From: Streptomyces luteolus
GTDB lineage: Bacteria > Actinomycetota > Actinomycetes > Streptomycetales > Streptomycetaceae
Direction of reading: 5' to 3'
Assembly (NCBI RefSeq): GCF_029968015.1
Contig: NZ_JASCIS010000018.1
Span: 62,001 to 126,000 of the forward strand
Length of the DNA: 64,000 bases
The notes under the pieces were generated by a model that was given only the letters and a program-made list of their open reading frames with translations, searched no databases and was not told the origin of the DNA. Both the position numbers and the translations under genes were made by a program. This document shows, one piece after another, positions 50,940-59,766 of this stretch. Position 1 is the first letter of the stretch. Each line of letters begins with the position of its first letter.

Positions 50940-51989
50940 ATGTCTGCCGAATACGCGTCATACACGTCCTTCGGCCTGGCCCCGGCGACCCGCGCCGGGG
51001 GAGTCCTCGCGGACGGTGGCTATCAAGTGCACCGGGATTTCCTGGACTTCATCATCGACGGCCGCCCGCTGCTGTTCCAGCTGGCCGACCTCGACGCGGT
51101 CTCCCCGCTCGCCGCGGACGTGCCGCCCGCCATCTTCATCGACCATGTGCGCCGGCTCCTCCTGGAGGCGGACGCCCCGCTCGCCGACGGCCGGTACGTG
51201 ATCTACGGCTGCCCCGAGTGCGAGGCCCTGGCCTGCGGCGCGGTGACGGCGGTCATCGAACACTCCGAAGACGATGCCTATGTGTGGCGGGACTTCGCCT
51301 GGCAGACCGACGAACACGCCGACCTTGGGCTCAACGGCTACCACGGCATCGGCCCGTTCCGCTTCCGTGCGGAAGAGTACCGGGGTGCCTTACGCCGCCT
51401 GCTTGAGGCCGAGGAGACCTCCGACGGTTCCGCCGCCCGCCGCCGCGTCCTCCTGGTCGGCGCCCGCGCGGCCGTCCTGGCGAAGCTCGCCGCCGCGCTC
51501 CGGATCATCGGCATCGGCGCGGAGATCCTGCCCGCCGACGGCACGTTCGACATCCCGCCCGATGAGTTGCGCACCTACGGCGCTGTCGCCTTCGGCCGGG
51601 CCGTCACGGAGGCTCAACGCGCCGTGACACGCGGGGAGTTCGAGCGGGCGGGCGTGCGAGTGGAGTACGTTGACGGGCTCGCCCCGATCGTCCCGCTGCT
51701 GGTCGCCCAGATCGAACAGGCCCTGGGCGAGGGCCAGTTCACCCGGCACCGGCTTGCCGGTCTCGCGGTGATCGAGGGCGAGGCGGACGTCCAGGTCACC
51801 TCGACCTGCCGCGTCCGCCTCACCGCATACCGCCTGGACCGCCTCCACCGCGCCCGCACCCACGAGGTCTACGAGGGCGTCCTGGAGCCCGGCAGCCACC
51901 GCATCGCCCTGGCCCCCGGCGCGGTACGGGGCCAGGCGTTCCTGGTGGCTCGGGCGCCGGGGGCGGTGGCGGTGACTCCGGTCCGCTGA
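50940..51989 (+). CDS. Conserved hypothetical protein, possible oxidoreductase-like (349 residues)
   Basis: Predicted 349 residues from ATG 50940. N-terminal half (DFIIDGRPLLFQLADLDAVS, IYGCPECEALACGAVTAVIE, DAYVWRDFAWQTDEH) contains a CPxC pair in a small domain common in Streptomyces immunity-like proteins; the C-terminal half has RRRVLLVGARAAVLAKLAAA, a nucleotide-binding-like strand-turn-helix, then an all-beta end (VTSTCRVRLTAYRLDRLHRA). It is often annotated oxidoreductase, but no catalytic motif is visible. Divergent from the D-amino-acid oxidase gene. Confidence 0.65.
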   Translation: MSAEYASYTSFGLAPATRAGGVLADGGYQVHRDFLDFIIDGRPLLFQLADLDAVSPLAADVPPAIFIDHVRRLLLEADAPLADGRYVIYGCPECEALACGAVTAVIEHSEDDAYVWRDFAWQTDEHADLGLNGYHGIGPFRFRAEEYRGALRRLLEAEETSDGSAARRRVLLVGARAAVLAKLAAALRIIGIGAEILPADGTFDIPPDELRTYGAVAFGRAVTEAQRAVTRGEFERAGVRVEYVDGLAPIVPLLVAQIEQALGEGQFTRHRLAGLAVIEGEADVQVTSTCRVRLTAYRLDRLHRARTHEVYEGVLEPGSHRIALAPGAVRGQAFLVARAPGAVAVTPVR

Positions 51990-52007
51990 GGATCCGCGCC
52001 CCGAAAA

Positions 52008-52113
52008 GGGCGCGGGGAACTGCGCGACCAGCCACGACGGCGCTGCAGCCGAACGCAGGCTCCGCAGCCACGCGGCGCCAGCCGCATATCGACACAGCCG
52101 GGAAGGGGCGGGG
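52008..52113. repeat. Dispersed GC-rich repeat, copy 8
   Basis: GGGCGCGGGGAACTGCGCGA at 52008-52027 with AGCCACGACGG after it, the CGCGGCGCCAGCCGCATAT module at 52073-52091 and GGGAAGGGGCGGGGCGGGG at about 52100. Between convergent genes, so a terminator role is possible. Confidence 0.65.
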
Positions 52114-52136
52114 CGGGGAGAAAGAAGCCGGCCGGT

Positions 52137-54593
52137 CTACCGCCGACCCCCGCGCCCCTCGTCCAGCAACCCCGCCTTCCGCAACGCATCCGCCATCGCA
52201 CTGTTGGCAGGCGGTGCCGCCTGCCGACCTCCACCGCCGCCACCACGCCGCTCACGCCCGCCCCGCTGCTGCGGAGGCCGACCGCCCTGGCCGCCGCCCC
52301 GCCCGCCGCGCTCGCGCCGCTGGCCCTGGGCCTTGTCGGCGCCCGAACCGCCGCCGGAGGAACCGGAGTTCGCCTCGTCCTCCAACCGCAGCGTCAGCGA
52401 GATCCGCTTGCGCGGGATGTCGACATCGAGGACCTTCACCTTCACGATGTCGCCCGGCTTCACCACGTCCCGCGGGTCCTTGACGAAGGTCTTGGACATC
52501 GCCGAGACGTGCACGAGACCGTCCTGGTGCACACCGACGTCCACGAACGCGCCGAACGCCGCGACGTTCGTCACGACCCCTTCGAGCACCATGCCCGCCG
52601 ACAGGTCCGCGATCTTCTCGACGCCCTCCTTGAAGGTGGCCGTCTTGAACGCCGGCCGCGGGTCGCGCCCCGGCTTCTCCAGCTCGCGCAGGATGTCCGT
52701 GACCGTCGGCAAACCGAAGGTGTCGTCCACGTACTCCGCGGGCCGCAGGGACCGCAGCGCGCCGGTGTTGCCGATCAGGGACGCGACCTCGCCGCCCGCC
52801 GACTTCACCATCCGCCGCACCACCGGGTACGCCTCGGGGTGCACGGCGGAGGCGTCAAGCGGATCGTCCCCGCCGCGGATGCGCAGGAAGCCCGCGCACT
52901 GCTCGTACGCCTTCGGGCCGAGCCGGGCCACGTCCTTGAGGCCCTTGCGGTTCCGGTACGGGCCGTTGGCGTCGCGGTGCGCCACGATGTTCTCCGCGAG
53001 GCCCGAGCCGATGCCGGAGACGCGGGCGAGCAGCGGGGCCGACGCGGTGTTCACGTCCACGCCGACGCCGTTCACACAGTCCTCGACCACCGCGTCGAGC
53101 GAGCGGGACAGCTTCACCTCGGACAGATCGTGCTGGTACTGCCCGACGCCGATGGACTTCGGGTCGATCTTCACCAGCTCGGCCAGCGGGTCCTGGAGGC
53201 GCCGCGCGATCGACACGGCGCCGCGCAGCGACACGTCGAGCTCCGGCAGCTCCTGCGAGGCGAACGCCGAGGCGGAGTACACGGAGGCGCCCGCCTCCGA
53301 CACCATCACCTTGGTGAGCTTCAACTCCGGGTGCCTGGCGATGAGTTCACCGGCGAGCTTGTCCGTCTCGCGGGACGCCGTGCCGTTGCCGATCGCGATC
53401 AGGTCGACGGAGTGCCGCGCGGCCAGCTCGGCCAGCTTGCCGAGCGCCGCGTCCCACTTGTTGGCCGGGACGTGCGGGTAGACCGTGTCCGTGGCGACGA
53501 CCTTGCCGGTGGCGTCGACCACGGCGACCTTCACACCCGTACGGAAACCGGGGTCAAGGCCGAGCGTCGCGCGCGTGCCCGCGGGCGCGGCGAGCAGCAG
53601 GTCCCGCAGATTCGCCGCGAACACCTTGACCGCCTCGTCCTCGGCTGCCGTGCGCAGCCGCAGCCGCAGGTCGATCCCGAGGTGCACGAGGATCCGCGTC
53701 CGCCAGGCCCAACGCACCGTGTCGAGCAGCCACTTGTCACCCGGCCGGCCACGGTCGGCGATGCCGAAGCGGTGCGCCACGATCGGCTCGTACGAGGACG
53801 GGGGTGTGGAGGCGGACCCGGTGGCCGCGGAGTCGGCGGGCTCCTCGGGCTCCAGGACGAGGTCGAGGACCTCTTCCTTCTCGCCGCGCAGCATCGCGAG
53901 GACGCGGTGCGAGGGAAGCTCGGTGAACGGCTCCGCGAAGTCGAAGTAGTCGGCGAACTTGGCGCCCTCGGTCTCCTTGCCCTCGCGGACCTTCGCCGCG
54001 AGGCGCCCGCGCGTCCACATCCGCTCGCGCAGCTCGCCGATGAGGTCGGCGTCCTCGCCGAAGCGCTCGGTGAGGATGGCCCGCGCGCCGTCCAGGGCGG
54101 CCTGCGGTTCGGCGACGCCCTTCTCGGCGTCCACGAACGCGGCGGCCGCCGCGAGCGGCTCCACGGACGGGTCGCCGAGCAGCCCGTCCGCCAGCGGTTC
54201 GAGGCCCGCCTCACGCGCGATCTGCGCCTTCGTACGACGCTTGGGCTTGAAGGGCAGATAGATGTCCTCCAGGCGCGCCTTGGTCTCGGCGCCCCGGATC
54301 TGCGCTTCAAGCTCCTCGGTCAACTTGCCCTGTTCCCGCACCGAGTCGAGGATCGCCGAGCGCCGGTCCTCCAGCTCCCGCAGGTAGCGCAGCCGCTCCT
54401 CCAACGTGCGCAGCTGCGCATCGTCGAGCATCTCGGTGGCTTCCTTGCGGTACCGGGCGATGAACGGCACCGTCGAACCGCCGTCGAGCAGCTCGACGGC
54501 GGCCTTCACCTGCCGTTCCCGTACGCCGAGCTCCTCGGCGATCCTGCCTTCGACGGACCCTGCGACGGGTGTCGGTGTCGCCCCTGTGGTCAC
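52137..54593 (-). CDS. Tex-family S1 RNA-binding protein
   Basis: Predicted 818 residues. Tex layout: helical N-domain (TVPFIARYRKEATEMLDDAQ, LRTLEERLRYLRELEDRR), YqgF-like nuclease fold (TLGLDPGFRTGVKVAVVDAT; ATDTVYPHVPANKWDAALGK), helix-hairpin-helix (GVGVDVNTASAPLLARVSGI) and an S1 domain near 640-715 (GMVLEGVVTNVAAFGAFVDV, KVKVLDVDIPRKRISLTLRL). The tail after about 730 is a Gly/Arg/Gln-rich RGG-like low-complexity region ending SAMADALRKAGLLDE. Tex proteins bind nucleic acid and influence transcription and toxin expression. GTG 54593 follows GGGGA. Confidence 0.92.
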   Translation of the reverse strand: MTTGATPTPVAGSVEGRIAEELGVRERQVKAAVELLDGGSTVPFIARYRKEATEMLDDAQLRTLEERLRYLRELEDRRSAILDSVREQGKLTEELEAQIRGAETKARLEDIYLPFKPKRRTKAQIAREAGLEPLADGLLGDPSVEPLAAAAAFVDAEKGVAEPQAALDGARAILTERFGEDADLIGELRERMWTRGRLAAKVREGKETEGAKFADYFDFAEPFTELPSHRVLAMLRGEKEEVLDLVLEPEEPADSAATGSASTPPSSYEPIVAHRFGIADRGRPGDKWLLDTVRWAWRTRILVHLGIDLRLRLRTAAEDEAVKVFAANLRDLLLAAPAGTRATLGLDPGFRTGVKVAVVDATGKVVATDTVYPHVPANKWDAALGKLAELAARHSVDLIAIGNGTASRETDKLAGELIARHPELKLTKVMVSEAGASVYSASAFASQELPELDVSLRGAVSIARRLQDPLAELVKIDPKSIGVGQYQHDLSEVKLSRSLDAVVEDCVNGVGVDVNTASAPLLARVSGIGSGLAENIVAHRDANGPYRNRKGLKDVARLGPKAYEQCAGFLRIRGGDDPLDASAVHPEAYPVVRRMVKSAGGEVASLIGNTGALRSLRPAEYVDDTFGLPTVTDILRELEKPGRDPRPAFKTATFKEGVEKIADLSAGMVLEGVVTNVAAFGAFVDVGVHQDGLVHVSAMSKTFVKDPRDVVKPGDIVKVKVLDVDIPRKRISLTLRLEDEANSGSSGGGSGADKAQGQRRERGGRGGGQGGRPPQQRGGRERRGGGGGGRQAAPPANSAMADALRKAGLLDEGRGGRR

Positions 54594-54766
54594 GATTCCC
54601 CTACCGCCTTCTCGCTGAGCTTGAACTGGCATTGTGGCAGGTGGCAGTGACACTCCGGGATCGGGTGCGCCCGTGCACGCCCCGCGCGGGGCTCCCGCCG
54701 CCGGTCAGACCCGGTGCGCCCGGCGCGTCGTACCAGGAGGGCCGGGGCTCCGCACGGGGGCGAGCC

Positions 54767-55630
54767 TCAGCTCTTGCCGAGCAGGTCCGCCGGGAACGCG
54801 CCCGCCGCGAGGGCCGTCCCGACGAACCCGGTCGCGAGCTCGGTCAGGCGCTCCACGCCTTCGGCGCCCAGGTGCTCGTACGGGGCGGCGTCGAGGCGGT
54901 CGGTGGCGTCCTCGATCCCGGCGCGCAGGGCGACGCCCGCCTCCGTCAACTCCCCGTCCGCGCCGAGCAGTCCGCGTTCGCGCAGCCGGTGCGCGGCCGC
55001 GTCCCAGTCGTCCTGGGTCCAGCCGCGGGTGGCGAGGATCCACTTGGGTGCCATGCCCTTGCCGGTCGCGGTGTGGCTGACCAGTGCCTCGACCGGGTCG
55101 AGCCCGGCGTCCAGGAGCGCGGCGAGATGGCCGTCGCCGCGGTGCTCGCGCAGCAGCGTCGCCGCGTGCCAGTAGGCGAGGTGCGGCTCCTGCGGCACGG
55201 GCAGGTCGGCGTGCGCGGCGTACAGCGGGCGTGCGTGCCGGGTGCAGGCCTCGGTGGCGCGCAGCGCGAGCCGGGCCGCCTCCGCCATGGCGTCCGAGGC
55301 CAGCGCCTCGTCGCCGAGCAGCCGCCGCAGCGTGGAGTCGACGGAGCGGAGGCGCGCGGCGAGCACGTCCTCGGGCGACGCGGTGTCCCAGACGGCGGGC
55401 AGTGCCTTGGCGACCAGGTCGTACTTGAAGTTGTAGAACGACGCGGCGACGGCGCCGGGGCCGACCCGGCCGAAGGCGGCGGCGCGACCGGCGAAGTAGG
55501 CGGTACTGCGGTCCTCGACGCCGAGCGCGCCGAGCTCCGCGGTGAAGTCGGGGGAGAAGTAGACGGTGGAGTGCAGCGGGTTCACGACGTTGTGACAGCG
55601 GCGTCCGGCGCGCGCGGGCAGAGTGGTCAT
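54767..55630 (-). CDS. SCO6745-family protein (SalK-like)
   Basis: Predicted 287 residues. The helical protein family is recognised by HNVVNPLHSTVYFSPDFTAE, ARAAAFGRVGPGAVAASFYN (AAFGxVGxxVVxAxFYNF in relatives), VAKALPAVWDTASPEDVLAA and a C-terminal winged-helix-like DDWDAAAHRLRERGLLGADG with LTEAGVALRAGIEDATDRLD. No reaction is known. The final repressor-like domain suggests MarR-type ancestry. Its presence before idi and the zinc exporter agrees with the remembered S. coelicolor order. ATG 55630. Confidence 0.83.
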   Translation of the reverse strand: MTTLPARAGRRCHNVVNPLHSTVYFSPDFTAELGALGVEDRSTAYFAGRAAAFGRVGPGAVAASFYNFKYDLVAKALPAVWDTASPEDVLAARLRSVDSTLRRLLGDEALASDAMAEAARLALRATEACTRHARPLYAAHADLPVPQEPHLAYWHAATLLREHRGDGHLAALLDAGLDPVEALVSHTATGKGMAPKWILATRGWTQDDWDAAAHRLRERGLLGADGELTEAGVALRAGIEDATDRLDAAPYEHLGAEGVERLTELATGFVGTALAAGAFPADLLGKS

Positions 55631-55742
55631 GACCCGCACGCTACCGACTGGTTGGTACGGCGTGAAGGGCAGGGCCCCGATGGCAGGAAAGGTGGGGTGT
55701 TCGTCATTGCGGCCATCCGGGCCCGGCAGAAGAATCGACCGC

Positions 55743-56726
55743 ATGAAGCCCCAGCGCACCGGGCGCGGCCGAGCGGCCAGGGACGTGCTCGTCGTCCTCT
55801 TCGACGAGGTCCAGAGCCTCGACGTGACGGGCCCCGTAGAGGTCTTCACGGGCGCGACCCACGCGGCCGGGACCCCCGGCTACCGCGTCCGCACCGCCTC
55901 CCTCGACGGCACCCTGGTCCGTACGTCCAGCGGGCTCACCCTCGTACCGGACGGTGCTCTCGCCGACGGGCCCGCCCCGCACACCCTGCTCGTGCCGGGC
56001 GGGCACGGCACGCGCTCCTCGGACCCCCGCCTGACCGACGCCGTACGGGACATCGCCCCGCGCGCACAGCGGCTGGTGTCCGTCTGCACCGGCGCCCTGC
56101 TGCTCGCCGAGGCCGGACTGCTCGACGGCAGGCGGGCCACCACGCACTGGATGTTCTGCGAGAAGCTGGCCCGCGACCACCCCGAGGTGCGGGTCGACGC
56201 GGACCGGATCTACGTACGCGACGGCCATGTCGCCACCTCCGCGGGCGTCACCGCGGGCATCGACCTGGCGCTCGCCCTCGTCGAGGAGGACCTCGGCCGC
56301 GACATCGCCCTGACCGTCGCCCGGCACCTCGTGGTGTTTCTGCGCAGACCCGGCAACCAGGCCCAGTTCAGCGCCCAGTTGGCCGCGCAGACCGCACAGC
56401 GCGCACCGCTGCGCGAGGTGCAGCAGTGGATCACCGAGCACCCCGCGTCCGACCTTTCCGTGGAGGCGCTCGCCGAGCGCGCCCGGCTCTCGCCCCGGCA
56501 CTTCGCGCGGGCCTTCCACGCGGAGACGGGCACGACCCCCGGCCGGTACGTGGAGCGGGTCCGCCTCGAACACGCCCGGCGGCTCCTGGAGGACACCGCC
56601 GACGGCGTCGAGGAGGTCTCCCGCTGCTGCGGTTACGGCACGCCCGAGGCGATGCGCCGCGCCTTCGTCAAGCACCTGGGCACGGGCCCTTCCGAGTACC
56701 GCCGCCGCTTCCGCACGACCCGCTGA
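55743..56726 (+). CDS. GlxA-type transcriptional regulator (DJ-1/PfpI domain plus AraC)
   Basis: Predicted 327 residues. Residues about 12-190 are a DJ-1/PfpI domain (DVLVVLFDEVQSLDVTGPVE; LLVPGGHGTRSSDPRL; VSVCTGALLLAEAGLLDGRR with the elbow Cys; HVATSAGVTAGIDLALALVE). Residues about 220-320 are AraC helix-turn-helix pairs (LSVEALAERARLSPRHFARA; GTTPGRYVERVRLEHARRLL; VSRCCGYGTPEAMRRAFVKH). It is the probable regulator of the two DJ-1-only genes that follow at 44 and 29 bp. ATG 55743. Confidence 0.9.
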   Translation: MKPQRTGRGRAARDVLVVLFDEVQSLDVTGPVEVFTGATHAAGTPGYRVRTASLDGTLVRTSSGLTLVPDGALADGPAPHTLLVPGGHGTRSSDPRLTDAVRDIAPRAQRLVSVCTGALLLAEAGLLDGRRATTHWMFCEKLARDHPEVRVDADRIYVRDGHVATSAGVTAGIDLALALVEEDLGRDIALTVARHLVVFLRRPGNQAQFSAQLAAQTAQRAPLREVQQWITEHPASDLSVEALAERARLSPRHFARAFHAETGTTPGRYVERVRLEHARRLLEDTADGVEEVSRCCGYGTPEAMRRAFVKHLGTGPSEYRRRFRTTR

Positions 56727-56769
56727 CACCGCGAGCCGCCCCCAACTCCCCACCCCGGAAAGGCCCTTG

Positions 56770-57402
56770 ATGCAGATCGCCGTAGTCCTCTTCGACCGGC
56801 TCACCGCACTCGACGCGGTCGGCCCGTACGAGGTGCTCAGCCGCGTCCCCGACGCCGAGACCGTCTTCGTCGCCGAGCACACCGGCCCGTACCGCACCGA
56901 CACCGGCAGCCTCGCGCTCACCGCCGACCGCACCTTCGCCGACGTCCCGCGCCCGGATGTCGTCGTGGTGCCGGGCGGCCCCGGCCAGACCCCGCAGATG
57001 GACAACCCGGTGCTCCTCGACTGGCTGCGCGCCGCCGACGCGCACACCACCTGGACGACGTCCGTCTGCACGGGCTCCCTCCTCCTCGCCAGGGCCGGAC
57101 TCCTCGACGGCCGCCGCGCCACCTCGCACTGGCTCGCCCTGAAGGCACTCGACGACCTCGGCGCCGAACCGACCGGCGAGCGCGTGGTGTTCGACGGCAA
57201 GTACGTCACCGCAGCCGGTGTCTCCTCCGGCATCGACATGGGCCTGGCCCTGGCCGGGGAGATCGCGGGCGACGAATCGGCCCGACGCGTCCAACTGCTG
57301 ATCGAGTACGACCCGCAGCCCCCGTACGACGCGGGCTCGCCGCAGAAGGCCCCGGCCGGCCTGGTCGCCGAACTGCGCGCCCACACCCGCCACCCGCAGT
57401 GA
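56770..57402 (+). CDS. DJ-1/PfpI-family protein, first of tandem pair
   Basis: Predicted 210 residues. Complete DJ-1/PfpI fold: IAVVLFDRLTALDAVGPYEV, PDVVVVPGGPGQTP, TTSVCTGSLLLARAGLLDGR with the nucleophile-elbow Cys near residue 101, RRATSHWLALKAL, and FDGKYVTAAGVSSGIDMGLA. Family members are isonitrile hydratases, glyoxalases, deglycases or transcription-factor sensors; the HWLALKAL and AAGVSSGIDM pattern is that of isonitrile-hydratase-like proteins. ATG 56770 has AAAGG 8 nt upstream. Nearly duplicated by the next gene. Confidence 0.88.
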   Translation: MQIAVVLFDRLTALDAVGPYEVLSRVPDAETVFVAEHTGPYRTDTGSLALTADRTFADVPRPDVVVVPGGPGQTPQMDNPVLLDWLRAADAHTTWTTSVCTGSLLLARAGLLDGRRATSHWLALKALDDLGAEPTGERVVFDGKYVTAAGVSSGIDMGLALAGEIAGDESARRVQLLIEYDPQPPYDAGSPQKAPAGLVAELRAHTRHPQ

Positions 57403-57431
57403 CCCCGAACCGAAAGGAACCCCCAGCCGCC

Positions 57432-58070
57432 ATGCAGATCGCGATCCTGCTCTACGAAGGCTTCACCGCACTCGACGCCATCGGCCCGTACCAGACCCTG
57501 AATCCGCTCCCGGACGCCGACGCCCTGTTCGTCGCCGAGCACGCCGGGCCCGTCACCGACGACAACGGCACCCTGACCGTCACCCCGGCGAAGACCCTCG
57601 CCGAGGTACAGCGGCCCGACATCGTCGTCGTACCGGGCGGACCGTCCGAGAACGTCGAGCCGCAGATGGCGAACCCGGCGGTCGTCGAATGGCTGCGGAC
57701 GGCCGACGCGCACAGCACCTGGACGACGTCCGTCTGTACGGGCTCGCTGCTGCTCGGCGCGGCCGGGTTCCTGAAGGGCCGCCGCGCCACTTCGCACTGG
57801 CTGGCCCTGGACGCGCTGGCGGGCCTCGGCGCCGAACCGACCGGCGAGCGCGTGGTGTTCGACGGCAAGTACGTCACGGCCGCCGGAGTCTCCTCCGGCA
57901 TCGACATGGGCCTGGCCCTGGCCGGGGAGATCGCCGGTGATCCGTACGCGCAGGGCATCCAGCTGATGATCGAGTACGACCCGCGCCCCCCGTACGACGC
58001 GGGCTCACCGGAGAAGGCCCCGGCCGAGCTGGTCGAGAGGTTCCGTGCCGGGGCGGCCGCTCAGGCCTGA
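57432..58070 (+). CDS. DJ-1/PfpI-family protein, second of tandem pair
   Basis: Predicted 212 residues, a close paralogue of the preceding gene: IAILLYEGFTALDAIGPYQT, PDIVVVPGGPSENVEPQMAN, TTSVCTGSLLLGAAGFLKGR (elbow Cys), RATSHWLALDALAGL and the identical FDGKYVTAAGVSSGIDMGLA. Long DNA identities (for example around 57166-57260 and 57832-57926) indicate recent duplication or gene conversion. It differs in the first loop (NPLPDADAL) and the substrate-side GPSENVE insertion. ATG 57432. Its stop overlaps the convergent enoyl-CoA hydratase by 10 bp. Confidence 0.88.
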   Translation: MQIAILLYEGFTALDAIGPYQTLNPLPDADALFVAEHAGPVTDDNGTLTVTPAKTLAEVQRPDIVVVPGGPSENVEPQMANPAVVEWLRTADAHSTWTTSVCTGSLLLGAAGFLKGRRATSHWLALDALAGLGAEPTGERVVFDGKYVTAAGVSSGIDMGLALAGEIAGDPYAQGIQLMIEYDPRPPYDAGSPEKAPAELVERFRAGAAAQA

Positions 58071-58837
58071 TCGGCGGCCGGGCTCCAGGTGAAGCGGGGC
58101 GCCCGGCGCTCCAGGAAGGCGGCGACACCCTCGGCGGTGTCGCCGCTGCCGCGCGCCTGCTCGGTCCAGTGCCCGGCCCGGTCCGCGCGGCCCGCCGCGA
58201 ACTCCTTCGCCGCCGCCTGCGTGAGCAGCGAGCGCGAGGCGAGGACCCGCGCGAACTCGCCGACCCGCTTGTCCAGTTCGCCCGGCGCGTGCACCTCGTC
58301 CACGAGCCCGGTGCGCAGCGCCCGCGCGGAGTCGATCAACTCCCCTGAGAACAACAGGTACTTGGCGCTCGCCGGGCCGACCAGGTCCACCAGGCGCCGG
58401 GTCGACGAGGCCGGGTACACGATGCCCAGCTTCGCCGGGGTGATCCCGAACGACGAGCCCTCCTCGGCGAACCGCAGATCGCACGCGCCCGCCAGCTGGC
58501 AGCCGCCGCCCACGCAGTAGCCCCGTACCGCCGCGAGGGTCGGTTTCGGGAAGGACGCGAGCGCCTCCTCGGCGGCCACGGCGAGCTCCTGCGCCTCGGC
58601 CGCCGAGGCCCGCAGACCCGAGATGTCCGCACCGGCGCAGAAGGTGGGGCCCGCGCCGGTCAGCACCAGGACACGCACCCGAGGGTCGGCCGCGAGCCGG
58701 TCGAGCAGCGGCGGCAGCGCACGCCACATGTCGGTGGTCATCGCGTTGCGCTTGGCGGGGTGGTCGATGACGACGGTCGCGACGGAGTCGGCGACCGCGT
58801 GCCGCAGCCGCGGCCCGGTGAGCTCGGAGTGCGCCAT
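58061..58837 (-). CDS. Enoyl-CoA hydratase/isomerase family protein
   Basis: Predicted 258-residue crotonase. Family blocks: VATVVIDHPAKRNAMTTDMW, LTGAGPTFCAGADISGLRAS (oxyanion hole FCAGADI), RGYCVGGGCQLAGACDLRFA (second oxyanion glycine) and GITPAKLGIVYPASSTRRLV. The usual catalytic Glu pair of short-chain enoyl-CoA hydratase (E144/E164) is not clearly conserved; position two has Ile-Val-Tyr, so isomerase or another crotonase reaction is possible. ATG 58837; longer upstream frame antisense to HdeD is spurious. Confidence 0.87.
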   Translation of the reverse strand: MAHSELTGPRLRHAVADSVATVVIDHPAKRNAMTTDMWRALPPLLDRLAADPRVRVLVLTGAGPTFCAGADISGLRASAAEAQELAVAAEEALASFPKPTLAAVRGYCVGGGCQLAGACDLRFAEEGSSFGITPAKLGIVYPASSTRRLVDLVGPASAKYLLFSGELIDSARALRTGLVDEVHAPGELDKRVGEFARVLASRSLLTQAAAKEFAAGRADRAGHWTEQARGSGDTAEGVAAFLERRAPRFTWSPAADQA

Positions 58838-58942
58838 GCGCCGGATGCTATCCGCACGGTGCGAACGTACGATCGGCAAGGGGGCGGCAGGCGCGGACAG
58901 AGGCGCGGACAGTGGCGGGGGCCCGGCTCCAGGAGGCGCTCG

Positions 58943-59638
58943 ATGGCCAAGCAGACCAAGGCCACCACCCCCAAGGTCACGACCCCCGACGAGGACGGCA
59001 GGAAGCTCAGGCGCGGCTTCGTCGTCCTCGCCCTGCTCGGCGCGGTCCTGGTGATCGGCGGCCTCGTCGGACTGATCTACGTCGGTGTCGCCACGCTCAC
59101 CTCGATGTTCCTCTTCGGCTGGCTGCTGCTCATCGGCGGTCTCGTCGGACTGCTCCAGTCGGTCCAGCTGCGCGGCACCAGCGTGTTCTGGCTGGGCGTG
59201 GTGGTCGCGGCGCTCTACATCGCGGCCGGTGTGGTCGTCCTGCGCCACCCGGAGGGCACCGCCGAGGCCCTGACCATGTTCGCCGCGCTGCTCTTCCTCG
59301 CGGGCGGGGTGTTCCGCCTCGTGGGCAGCGTCGTCGTGCGCGGCCCGCACTTCGGCCTGACCCTCGTGCAGGGCGCGTTCGGCCTGCTCCTCGGTGTCCT
59401 GGTGCTCGCCGAGTGGCCCGGCAGCAGCCTGTACGTCATCGGTACGTTCTTCTCGCTCGCGCTGCTCTTCGACGGGCTCGGCCTGATCGCCCTCGGCCTC
59501 GGCGGACGTCGGCTCGTCCGGTACGTGACGGACTCGGTGACCCCGGGTAACGCGGAGGTCGGCGGGGATTCGGGTGACTCCTTGAGCAAGGGGAGCTTGA
59601 AGACAGAACAAGATGAGCAAGACCAGTCGCCCAAGTGA
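58943..59638 (+). CDS. HdeD/DUF308-like membrane protein
   Basis: Predicted 231 residues. ATG 58943 lies 6 nt after AGGAGG. A basic N-tail leads into six membrane helices: FVVLALLGAVLVIGGLVGLI, TLTSMFLFGWLLLIGGLVGL, FWLGVVVAALYIAAGVVVLR, LTMFAALLFLAGGVFRLVGS, LVQGAFGLLLGVLVLAEWPG and VIGTFFSLALLFDGLGLIAL. This is the HdeD repeat (DUF308) pattern; E. coli HdeD relates to acid resistance, but the role here is unknown. The C-terminal tail is acidic and disordered. Confidence 0.83.
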   Translation: MAKQTKATTPKVTTPDEDGRKLRRGFVVLALLGAVLVIGGLVGLIYVGVATLTSMFLFGWLLLIGGLVGLLQSVQLRGTSVFWLGVVVAALYIAAGVVVLRHPEGTAEALTMFAALLFLAGGVFRLVGSVVVRGPHFGLTLVQGAFGLLLGVLVLAEWPGSSLYVIGTFFSLALLFDGLGLIALGLGGRRLVRYVTDSVTPGNAEVGGDSGDSLSKGSLKTEQDEQDQSPK

Positions 59639-59766
59639 CCCCGGCGCGCGTCTGCGATCAGAAGCCATCGTTAGGTGACCAGTTCTGATCACTTCGGTGG
59701 TAAGGGGATGTTCCTTACCAAACTCGATGTGTGGCGACAATCGAGCGTGAGGGCAGGGACCGGACG

